8,902 bases of DNA from positions 1 to 8,902 of the forward strand of contig JAILNW010000348.1 of NCBI GenBank assembly GCA_024691145.1. The letters are read 5' to 3'. Below, piece by piece: positions 1-5,046 of this stretch; within the stretch, counting starts at the first letter, position 1, and each line of letters begins with the position of its first letter. The notes under the pieces are model-generated. The model made no database searches and had not been told where the DNA came from. It worked only from the letters and a program-made list of their open reading frames with translations. The position numbers and the translations under genes were made by a program. The stretch is from Lachnospiraceae bacterium. GTDB taxonomy: Bacteria; Bacillota; Clostridia; Lachnospirales; Lachnospiraceae.

Positions 1-19
1 GACAAGAGGACTACAATTT

Positions 20-25
20 TATACT
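20..25 (+). promoter_or_regulatory. possible -10 box of the XRE regulator gene
   Basis: TATACT at 20-25 matches the sigma-A -10 consensus at five of six positions and lies 35 nt before the regulator's ATG. The matching -35 element would fall at or beyond the left edge of the window, so it cannot be checked. Regulators of this class usually bind their own promoter, but no clear operator repeat was found in the visible 59 bases. Confidence 0.3.
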
Positions 26-59
26 AATAAACAGATAAGTATTCGAGGAGGAAAAAACT

Positions 60-383
60 ATGGCACTAACTACCTTTGCAGAACGTCTTGCCGAATTGCT
101 AAAAAAGCATGGCATAACGCAAAAGGAACTGGCAGAAAGGGTAGGTGTTACGGAAGCTACTATGTCACGCTATATGCACAGCGAAAGAATCCCTAAAAGT
201 GAAATAATAGCTAACATTGCAACAGCACTACACACTACATCCGATTATCTGCTTGGTACAGAAGAAAAAGGCAATATTGAAAATGACTATCCGAGGATCA
301 TCAGGCTGATTGCAAGAAATTCAGCAAGTATGACACAAGAACAAAAAAATGCTATCATCAAGGCTTTAATTGAAGATGATTAA
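60..383 (+). CDS. XRE-family helix-turn-helix transcriptional regulator
   Basis: A 107-residue cytosolic DNA-binding protein. Residues about 8-65 form a typical Cro/C1-type helix-turn-helix domain: ITQKELAERVGV is the first helix and turn, TEATMSRYMHSERIP carries the recognition helix, and SDYLLG closes the domain. A short C-terminal helical tail (about 77-105) follows, as in the short repressors of integrative elements and prophages. AGGAGG at 46-51, 8 nt before the ATG, supports the start. The gene is followed at once by a Shine-Dalgarno overlapping its stop and by an ImmA/IrrE-like remnant. Known systems pair such repressors with an ImmA-type protease that cleaves them to switch on a mobile element (ICEBs1 ImmR/ImmA is the model). 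Here the partner is broken, so this repressor is probably an orphan relic of an element or retained for another role. Two sampled 60-base lines are about 45% G+C, higher than the peptidase region at 2.9 kb. The family call is secure; the target is unknown. Confidence 0.9.
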   Translation: MALTTFAERLAELLKKHGITQKELAERVGVTEATMSRYMHSERIPKSEIIANIATALHTTSDYLLGTEEKGNIENDYPRIIRLIARNSASMTQEQKNAIIKALIEDD

Positions 384-392
384 GGAGGCACA

Positions 393-536
393 ATGAGACT
401 TTTAAGAAACAGATATTACGAAATTGAAAGAGAAGTGCCAGATCGACGTATTCGATTTACCATAATGCACGAAATAGGTCATATTATTTTTGACCATACG
501 GAGCACAGTGAGCTTGCCCAAATCCGGGACAGGTAG
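393..536 (+). pseudogene. collapsed ImmA/IrrE-like metallopeptidase remnant
   Basis: A 47-codon reading frame starts at ATG 393 behind AAGGAGG (382-388), which overlaps the stop of the XRE gene, so it was translationally coupled to it. It encodes RRIRFTIMHEIGHIIFDH, the signature of the ImmA/IrrE (peptidase M78) family, with the HExxH zinc motif at residues 26-30, followed by SELAQ. Family members normally have roughly 50-70 residues before HExxH, then a glutamate-bearing helix and a further domain after it. Here only 25 residues precede the motif and a TAG at 534-536 ends the frame 17 residues after it. Residues after SELAQ (about 519 onward) no longer look like the family, so a deletion junction probably lies near 510-525, and a second internal deletion may have removed the normal N-terminal part. 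A functional mini-protein is possible but unlikely. Confidence 0.75.
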
Positions 537-757
537 CAAAAAATCTAAAGAAAGGTTTTATTCAGGTAGATGCTGACAATAAAAGGTATCCTAAAGAAAC
601 ACATCGCACCGGCACTGTTGTTATTCTTTCAGAATATAAAACTTTTGAAGAAGCTCAAAGTGTTGTCAAGGCAGGATATGACGAAGCAGTCAGAAAAGGT
701 TATGTAACAGGTAATGTAAAACTGTTTCATAATGGTGTAATGTATGATGTCACATAG
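512..757 (+). pseudogene. 3' tail of an unrecognised gene, no start codon
   Basis: In the frame two bases on from the ImmA-like remnant, an open frame begins after a TGA at 509-511 and runs to TAG at 755-757. It has no ATG, GTG or TTG near its beginning; the only ATG is a few codons from the stop. The predicted peptide from about 542 looks like real protein (KKGFIQVDADNKRYP, then GTVVILSEYKTFEEAQ, AGYDEAVRKGYVTG and KLFHNGVMYDVT), with a balanced hydrophobic pattern and regular helices and strands. It therefore looks like the C-terminal portion of a once longer gene whose 5' part was lost in the event that truncated the ImmA-like gene. I do not recognise the family. It ends 11 nt before the next gene's ATG, and that gene's Shine-Dalgarno adjoins the stop, suggesting they were once co-transcribed. 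Confidence 0.5.
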
Positions 758-768
758 GAGGTAATTAT

Positions 769-1296
769 ATGGCAGGATTAAAATGTAGTAATTGTGGTGG
801 AAGTATCCGTTATCATGATACGCCGAGTGGTATACAGTATACGGTATTCACTGCTAAGTCGTGGGAAAATATAACACAGGCAATATATGACCCAAAGAAT
901 GAGCGTATGCATAATGAGTGGAAAATCCCCGAACCATACAGGTATCTTTCGTGTACAATATGGGAAGATTTTCCAAAGGAATTTCGTGAGGTTTGGGTGT
1001 GTCCTCATTGCGGAACAATAGCGGTGTTTGACAATAGTGGGGTTCGTGTCAAAGCAGTATATGCTCCGACTACTGATATATTTTCCGTTGACAGACATGC
1101 GGAGAAATATGTTGTATTCTCAGATTATGTTTGGGAAGAAATTGCTGAACTTTCGATACCTGTATCGGAAATATCGAATAAGTTCAATGTAACATATTAT
1201 GCAATTGCTAATGAGGATTATATATGGCTTTTCAAGTTGGGTTATGAATCTGATTATGATAAGGTATATAAGAGAATTTCTGTAGCAAAAGAATAA
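769..1296 (+). CDS. hypothetical protein with split four-cysteine zinc ribbon
   Basis: A 175-residue soluble protein of unknown function. It starts at ATG 769 with GGAGG at 757-761. Two CxxC knuckles are visible: C6-S-N-C9 at the extreme N-terminus and C78-P-H-C81 in the middle. The spacing of roughly 70 residues between them suggests one zinc ribbon interrupted by an inserted segment rich in aromatic residues, or two half-sites pairing across a small domain. After the second knuckle comes a beta-rich stretch (TIAVFDNSGVRVKAVY), then an acidic and aromatic C-terminal half. No signal peptide, membrane segment or catalytic motif is apparent. The protein sits at the end of the decayed XRE/ImmA patch, which hints at an accessory origin, but it is intact. 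I recognise no named family; a zinc-stabilised adaptor or nucleic-acid-binding role is possible but unsupported. Confidence 0.7.
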   Translation: MAGLKCSNCGGSIRYHDTPSGIQYTVFTAKSWENITQAIYDPKNERMHNEWKIPEPYRYLSCTIWEDFPKEFREVWVCPHCGTIAVFDNSGVRVKAVYAPTTDIFSVDRHAEKYVVFSDYVWEEIAELSIPVSEISNKFNVTYYAIANEDYIWLFKLGYESDYDKVYKRISVAKE

Positions 1297-1304
1297 AAAT
1301 ATGG

Positions 1305-1342
1305 TCAGTCTCTCTCCACACTTTTGTGGAGGGAGGAACTGA
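1305..1342 (+). other. strong hairpin between the zinc-ribbon gene and the HAD gene
   Basis: Bases 1309-1320 pair with 1325-1336 over 12 consecutive positions (two are G-T wobbles) around a four-base CTTT loop. After a two-base bulge (1337-1338), bases 1305-1308 pair with 1339-1342. The stem begins 8 nt after the upstream stop codon. No T-run follows on the + strand, so it is not a standard rho-independent terminator in that direction. Read on the minus strand it is followed by a short T-rich stretch, but no minus-strand gene is seen. It could be an mRNA-stabilising or processing hairpin, or a weak terminator. Confidence 0.6.
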
Positions 1343-1373
1343 ATCACATATAAATAGAAAAGAAGTGACTTTT

Positions 1374-2045
1374 ATGATATGTAATATTATATTTGATTGC
1401 TTTGGAACTTTGATAGATGCTGGCAGTGGTTCTGTTGAGGCAACAGGTCAGATACTGAAAAATGTAAAATCAGAGGAAAATCCTCAGGTTTTTTATAAAA
1501 AGTGGAAAACTTTAAAGAAAGACATGATGATTGGGGATAAATTCTATAGCGAGAAAGAATTGTTTGCAATTAGCCTTAATAAGATGTTTGAAGAATATAA
1601 TATAAAAGCCGATGCATTAAAAGAAGTTCAGCCTATGATTCGGGTTTTGTTTTCTGAGAGAAAAGTTTTTAAGGAAACAAAAGAAACATTAAAAATGTTA
1701 GATGAAAAAGGCATAAGATATGCAATTGGTTCAACTACAGATACTGACTCTATTGAATACTTTTTAAAACAGAATGAGTTAAACATTGAAAATGTTTTCA
1801 CATCAGAAGACATGAGAGTTTATAAGCCATTTCCAAGGTTTTATGAAGAAATTTTAAAAAGTACAGGATGGGATGTTGATGAATGTCTCTTTGTTGGAGA
1901 TAATCTGATAGATGATATTAAAGGTCCACAGTCTATTGGTATGAAGGCTGTGTTAATAGATAGAAAAAGTACATATGATATTAATTCTGGTATAAAGCCG
2001 GATTATATTATTAGTTCACTTAATGAATTAGAGAATATTATATAA
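1374..2045 (+). CDS. HAD-superfamily hydrolase (haloacid dehalogenase-like)
   Basis: A 223-residue cytosolic hydrolase with all four HAD motifs in order. Motif I is FDCFGTL with nucleophile D8. Motif II is IGST with S120. Motif III is the lysine of VYKPFP (K151). Motif IV is VGDNLIDD, with D176 and D180/D181 binding Mg2+. The segment between motifs I and II (about 15-100) is a helical cap of the C1 type. Position D+2 of motif I is phenylalanine (F10) rather than the aspartate used as acid/base by most HAD phosphatases; aromatic residues there are usual in 2-haloacid-dehalogenase-like members, so phosphatase activity should not be assumed. I chose ATG 1374 because the protein then begins just before the first strand. 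A frame-compatible GTG at 1326 lies inside the hairpin stem and would add 16 unrelated residues. The ribosome site is weak (AGAAG at 1361-1365). The nitroreductase starts 19 nt downstream, probably in the same transcript. The substrate is unknown. Confidence 0.85.
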   Translation: MICNIIFDCFGTLIDAGSGSVEATGQILKNVKSEENPQVFYKKWKTLKKDMMIGDKFYSEKELFAISLNKMFEEYNIKADALKEVQPMIRVLFSERKVFKETKETLKMLDEKGIRYAIGSTTDTDSIEYFLKQNELNIENVFTSEDMRVYKPFPRFYEEILKSTGWDVDECLFVGDNLIDDIKGPQSIGMKAVLIDRKSTYDINSGIKPDYIISSLNELENII

Positions 2046-2064
2046 TATTTTTGGAGGATACGTA

Positions 2065-2592
2065 ATGTATAGTGTAATTGAAGCAATTAAGGAAAGAAGA
2101 AGTATCAGAGGTTTTAAACCTGATATGCCAAAGAAAGATGATCTTGAACAGATTGTGGAGGCGGGGTTATATGCTGCTAATGGAAGAGGCAAGCAGGCAA
2201 CCATATCCATTGTAGTAACAAACAAAAAGTTAAGAGATAAGATTGCTAAGATGAATTGTAAAATAGGTGGCTGGGATGATGATTTTGATCCATTTCATGG
2301 GGCACCTGCAATAATAATTGTATTAGCAGATAAGAACTGGTCTACTCATGTATACGACGGCAGTCTGGTAATGGGTAATATGATGCTTGCTGCACATTCA
2401 CTTGGTCTTGGCAGTATATGGATTCACAGGGCAAAGGAAGAGTTTGAGATGGAGGAATGGAAGTCACTTCTTAATGGACTAGGAATTGAAGGCGAGTGGG
2501 AAGGAATAGGACATTGTGCAATAGGATATCCAGAAGGTGAGATACCACAGGCTGCTCCTAGAAACGAAGGCAGAGTTTTCTGGATTGAGTAG
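2065..2592 (+). CDS. nitroreductase-family FMN oxidoreductase
   Basis: A 175-residue member of the nitroreductase superfamily, which are FMN-dependent NAD(P)H oxidoreductases acting on nitroaromatics, quinones or flavins, usually as dimers. Family marks are RRSIRGF at 11-17 (phosphate-binding arginines of FMN), AANGRGKQ at 37-44 (flavin-contacting loop), APAIIIVLADK at 80-90, and DGSLVMGNMMLAAHSLGLGS around 98-117 (dimer-core helix and flavin-binding glycines). The ending is IGYPEGEIPQ then RVFWIE. There is no cysteine-rich ferredoxin extension, so this is the compact form. GGAGG at 2053-2057 gives a good start. It follows the HAD gene by 19 nt. Its last 18 codons plus stop are repeated almost perfectly at 4877-4935, after cysK. 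No terminator is visible after its stop; 95 AT-rich bases lead to the peptidase gene. The physiological substrate cannot be read from sequence. Confidence 0.9.
   Translation: MYSVIEAIKERRSIRGFKPDMPKKDDLEQIVEAGLYAANGRGKQATISIVVTNKKLRDKIAKMNCKIGGWDDDFDPFHGAPAIIIVLADKNWSTHVYDGSLVMGNMMLAAHSLGLGSIWIHRAKEEFEMEEWKSLLNGLGIEGEWEGIGHCAIGYPEGEIPQAAPRNEGRVFWIE
2534..2592 (+). repeat. copy 1 of a 59-bp direct repeat (nitroreductase 3' end)
   Basis: This stretch aligns without gaps to 4877-4935 (offset 2343) with 56 of 59 bases identical. The three differences (2550, 2589, 2592) are all G to A at third codon positions and keep the same amino acids (CAG/CAA, GAG/GAA) and a stop (TAG/TAA). Similarity ends exactly at the stop codon. 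This copy is part of the intact nitroreductase gene. Confidence 0.95.
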
Positions 2593-2628
2593 TAGCTTAT
2601 TGATATATAGATTTTAATTTGAATTATT

Positions 2629-2634
2629 TATACT
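2629..2634 (+). promoter_or_regulatory. possible -10 box upstream of the peptidase-cysK unit
   Basis: TATACT at 2629-2634 lies in the 95-base AT-rich gap between nitroreductase and peptidase. No -35 at normal spacing is convincing; TTGATA at 2600-2605 is 23 nt away, too far. It is reported only as a candidate, since the region is so AT-rich that such boxes arise by chance. Confidence 0.2.
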
Positions 2635-2687
2635 ATGCAGTTAAAATATATTTGTAAAAGATAAAAAGTAAAGGGGAGTGACTAGTT

Positions 2688-3881
2688 TTGAATTCTATGA
2701 AAGCGATTTTTTATTTAAAAGTATTAGAGAACAAACTATATGTTAAAGGGCAGATTCCATATATTAATGGAGATAAACAACCACAGATAATTGTAGGTAA
2801 AAATGTAAATATACATAGCATATCTATTAATGGTAACAGCAATTTTGTTAGTAATGTTAGTACAGAAAATGATTATTTTATAGTTTATACAAATAATGAG
2901 TATGAAGAGGAAGGAGTAATAGAGATTGAGTATGATACTAATATTGTAGGAGAGAATAATATTATTAGTGATGAATTAATAGCTATTAGTTTATATTCTA
3001 ATCCATTTCCTATTAAATTAGAGACCTATATTGATGGAAGCTTATGTTATCTTGAAGAGGGCTTTGAAAATTATGATGTTATGAATTCATACATAGATGA
3101 GGAAACTGGATTAGTTGTAAAGGAAACATGTTCAAAAACTGAAACAGCAAATATAATTGCTTACAAAAAAGGCAAATATAAATCCTTTGAATATGGAAAG
3201 TTTAAAGTATTTTACAGGACAGAATCGGCATATGATACATTTTATAAAATTGCATGCTTAGGAGATGCAGCATTAAAATTCTTTAACCAGATATATCAGG
3301 AAAAAAATGATGATATGGAAATATATGAATTGGGATTAGGATATCCGGCTGCGTATAATAGAGGGAATATTGTAGTTTATGGTGCTGATCCTAATGAATT
3401 TAAATTTCCAATACAAGTGCCGGAGGATTTTCCTTTAGTAGAAAATGATTTTAAAGAATATTTAATTCAGGCAATTGTGCATGAAATAGGACATAAATGG
3501 TTTATCGGAGCAGATATATTTTCATACGAAGACTGGTTAAATGAGACAGGTGCAGAATGGTCAAATTTATTATATTTATTAGCTGAAGACAATAAAGAAC
3601 TATTTGACAAGATAATCAAGTATCATGAGTACCAGAATAAAATGTGTAATGAACCAATTAAACCAAGTGATAATCATAAGCCTAATGCAGTGCATAGTTC
3701 AGGTGTAATTTTATTTTATAAGATTTACCAAAAGTATGGAAAAGATATGATAATAAAAATGCTTAAACTTTTAAGTGAAATGGAATTAAAAACTACTGAT
3801 AAATTCATTGAATTAATAAGAACAGATATAAATTCAGACATTGCAGATTTTATGCTTGAAGAAATTTGTAGAGTTGTATAG
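2688..3881 (+). CDS. M1-like (gluzincin) zinc metallopeptidase, divergent
   Basis: A 397-residue protein with an M1-aminopeptidase-like zinc site: HEIGH at 265-269 (ligands H265 and H269, catalytic E266) followed by WLNETGAEW, whose E286 matches the third zinc ligand of the M1 WLNEG motif. Only 16 residues separate H269 from E286, against 18 in typical M1 enzymes. The beta-rich first half (about 1-180) fits an M1 N-terminal domain. Where M1 enzymes have GxMEN, this one has GYPAAYNRGN (218-227), with no matching glutamate. Where the catalytic tyrosine is expected, it has VHSSG (H336). Activity may thus be altered, with an endopeptidase or different specificity possible. No signal peptide or membrane segment is seen, so it is probably cytosolic. 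The start is TTG 2688: GGGGAG at 2673-2678 is 9 nt upstream, versus 18 nt for the next ATG (2697). Two sampled lines (2881-3000) are about 20-28% G+C, far below cysK, suggesting different ancestry. cysK follows 12 nt after its stop. Confidence 0.75.
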   Translation: MNSMKAIFYLKVLENKLYVKGQIPYINGDKQPQIIVGKNVNIHSISINGNSNFVSNVSTENDYFIVYTNNEYEEEGVIEIEYDTNIVGENNIISDELIAISLYSNPFPIKLETYIDGSLCYLEEGFENYDVMNSYIDEETGLVVKETCSKTETANIIAYKKGKYKSFEYGKFKVFYRTESAYDTFYKIACLGDAALKFFNQIYQEKNDDMEIYELGLGYPAAYNRGNIVVYGADPNEFKFPIQVPEDFPLVENDFKEYLIQAIVHEIGHKWFIGADIFSYEDWLNETGAEWSNLLYLLAEDNKELFDKIIKYHEYQNKMCNEPIKPSDNHKPNAVHSSGVILFYKIYQKYGKDMIIKMLKLLSEMELKTTDKFIELIRTDINSDIADFMLEEICRVV

Positions 3882-3893
3882 GAGGATAATATT

Positions 3894-4829
3894 ATGAGCG
3901 ATATTAAGCAGAGTGCATTAGAATTAATTGGAGGTACACCAATATTGCAGTTAAATGGATATTCAAAGAAGAAAGGTATTACAGAGGCGACAATTCTTGC
4001 AAAACTGGAGTATCTTAACCCTGCAGGATCAGCTAAGGACAGAGTAGGTCTTGCTATGATAGAGGACGCAGAACAAAAGGGTTTGCTTAAACCTGGTGCT
4101 ACAATTATTGAGCCAACAAGTGGAAATACAGGAATTGGTCTTGCAGCAGTGGCAGCAGCTAAGGGCTACAAGGCAATTCTTACATTACCAGACACAATGA
4201 GTGTTGAAAGACGTAATCTTTTAAAAGCATATGGAGCAGAGATAGTTCTTACAGAAGGTGCTAAAGGAATGAAGGGTGCAATTGAAAAGGCTGAGGAACT
4301 TAATAAAGAAATTGAAGGTTCAATAATTGCCGGTCAGTTTGTAAATCCAGCAAATCCTAAGATACATAAAGAAACTACAGGTCCAGAAATCTGGAAGCAG
4401 ACAGATGGAAAAGTTGATATATTTGTTGCAGGTGTTGGAACAGGTGGAACAATTACAGGTGTTGGCGAGTATTTAAAAGAGCAAAATCCTGATGTAAAGG
4501 TTGTTGCAGTGGAGCCAGCAACAAGTGCTGTGTTGTCTGGAAAGAATCCAGGACCACACGAAATTCAGGGAATAGGTGGCGGATTTGTGCCAGAGGTTCT
4601 TAACACTGAAATTTATGATGAGATTATTCCGATTGAAAATGAAGACGCATATAAAGAAGGAAAGACATTTGCAGTTTCAGAAGGAATATTAGTTGGTATT
4701 TCATCAGGAGCAGCACTTAAGGCAGCAGAAATACTAGCAAAGAGACCAGAAAACAAAGGAAAGACAATAGTGGTATTACTTCCGGATTCAGGAGACCGTT
4801 ATCTTTCAACTCCTTTGTTTAATGAATAG
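3894..4829 (+). CDS. cysK: cysteine synthase (O-acetylserine sulfhydrylase)
   Basis: A 311-residue PLP enzyme that makes cysteine from O-acetylserine and sulfide in the cytosol. K48 in NPAGSAKDR is the PLP Schiff-base lysine. TSGNTG (75-80) is the substrate-carboxylate loop. GTGGT (182-186) binds the PLP phosphate. SSGA (270-273) and PDSGDRYLSTPLF (297-309) are the usual C-terminal marks. Length is normal for CysK/CysM, and the clean DRYLSTPLF ending favours CysK. AGGAGG at 3880-3885 overlaps the upstream peptidase stop and lies 8 nt before ATG 3894, implying co-transcription and coupled translation. No cysE, sulfur transporter, T-box or other cysteine-responsive leader is visible, which is unusual for a regulated cysK, though a distant promoter may supply control. 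G+C (about 48% in one sampled line) and codon choice differ from the adjoining peptidase and suggest a well-expressed housekeeping gene. Confidence 0.95.
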   Translation: MSDIKQSALELIGGTPILQLNGYSKKKGITEATILAKLEYLNPAGSAKDRVGLAMIEDAEQKGLLKPGATIIEPTSGNTGIGLAAVAAAKGYKAILTLPDTMSVERRNLLKAYGAEIVLTEGAKGMKGAIEKAEELNKEIEGSIIAGQFVNPANPKIHKETTGPEIWKQTDGKVDIFVAGVGTGGTITGVGEYLKEQNPDVKVVAVEPATSAVLSGKNPGPHEIQGIGGGFVPEVLNTEIYDEIIPIENEDAYKEGKTFAVSEGILVGISSGAALKAAEILAKRPENKGKTIVVLLPDSGDRYLSTPLFNE

Positions 4830-4876
4830 GAACAAACAATTACATTATTACTTTTGGGGCTTCACAGACAACATAA

Positions 4877-4935
4877 AAGGTGAGATACCACAAGCTGCTC
4901 CTAGAAACGAAGGCAGAGTTTTCTGGATTGAATAA
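4877..4935 (+). pseudogene. nitroreductase 3' end relic (copy 2 of 59-bp repeat)
   Basis: The last 18 codons and stop of a nitroreductase (GEIPQAAP to VFWIE), with no upstream homologous sequence, lie 47 nt after the cysK stop. It matches 2534-2592 at 56 of 59 positions, with only silent third-base changes. The bases before 4877 and after 4935 do not match the flanks of copy 1. The frame is open back to an ATG at 4822 inside the end of cysK, giving a possible 37-codon peptide, but there is no ribosome site and its first half is not nitroreductase-like. It is best read as a relic of a second nitroreductase or as the displaced end of the original gene after an insertion. Confidence 0.85.
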
Positions 4936-4964
4936 ATGTTGCATTTAGTGCCAAAATATGATAG

Positions 4965-4970
4965 TATAAT
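4965..4970 (+). promoter_or_regulatory. possible -10 box before the terminator/leader hairpin
   Basis: A perfect TATAAT at 4965-4970 has TTGCAT at 4939-4944 upstream, but the 20-nt spacing is longer than the usual 17. Transcription from here would begin at about 4976-4978, right at the base of the hairpin at 4977, so the hairpin and T-run would sit in the leader of the ATP-grasp gene. No other promoter position exists between the T-run and that gene's ribosome site. Confidence 0.35.
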
Positions 4971-4976
4971 TATAAG

Positions 4977-5016
4977 CAAAGGAGCTTGTTAACTGCAAGT
5001 TTCCTTTGTTTTTTTT
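4977..5016 (+). terminator. rho-independent terminator
   Basis: CAAAGGA (4977-4983) pairs with TCCTTTG (5002-5008). CTTG (4985-4988) pairs with CAAG (4996-4999) across a small internal bulge, with a seven-base loop. Eight T residues (5009-5016) follow directly. This is a textbook intrinsic terminator, placed to end the peptidase-cysK transcript. It may also act as an attenuator if the TATAAT at 4965 is a real promoter. Confidence 0.85.
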
Positions 5017-5046
5017 ATTTGATAAGAAATGCAAGGAGGAATGGTT

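Noticed and set aside
1305..1342. Calling this hairpin a rho-independent terminator
   Set aside because: The + strand continues AATCACATATAA with no T-run; only the minus-strand reading has a short T-rich stretch and no gene there needs ending.
778..1347. Minus-strand open frames opposite the zinc-ribbon gene
   Set aside because: They lack ribosome sites and family motifs, and lie antisense to a well-started + strand gene. The same holds for the other minus-strand frames across the window.
1326..1373. GTG start 16 codons upstream for the HAD gene
   Set aside because: The GTG lies inside the strong hairpin stem, has no well-spaced ribosome site, and would add residues absent from the HAD fold, whose first strand begins right after ATG 1374.
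2593..2687. TTGATA at 2600-2605 as a -35 element
   Set aside because: It is 23 nt from the only decent -10 (TATACT at 2629), outside the workable spacing range.
4822..4935. A 37-codon gene overlapping the end of cysK
   Set aside because: There is no ribosome site, its first half resembles nothing, and its second half is fully explained as a nitroreductase 3' relic.
5029..5046. Earlier ATG starts (5029, 5041) for the ATP-grasp gene
   Set aside because: The Shine-Dalgarno AGGAGG at 5034-5039 lies downstream of the first ATG and touches the second; only ATG 5047 has normal 7-nt spacing.
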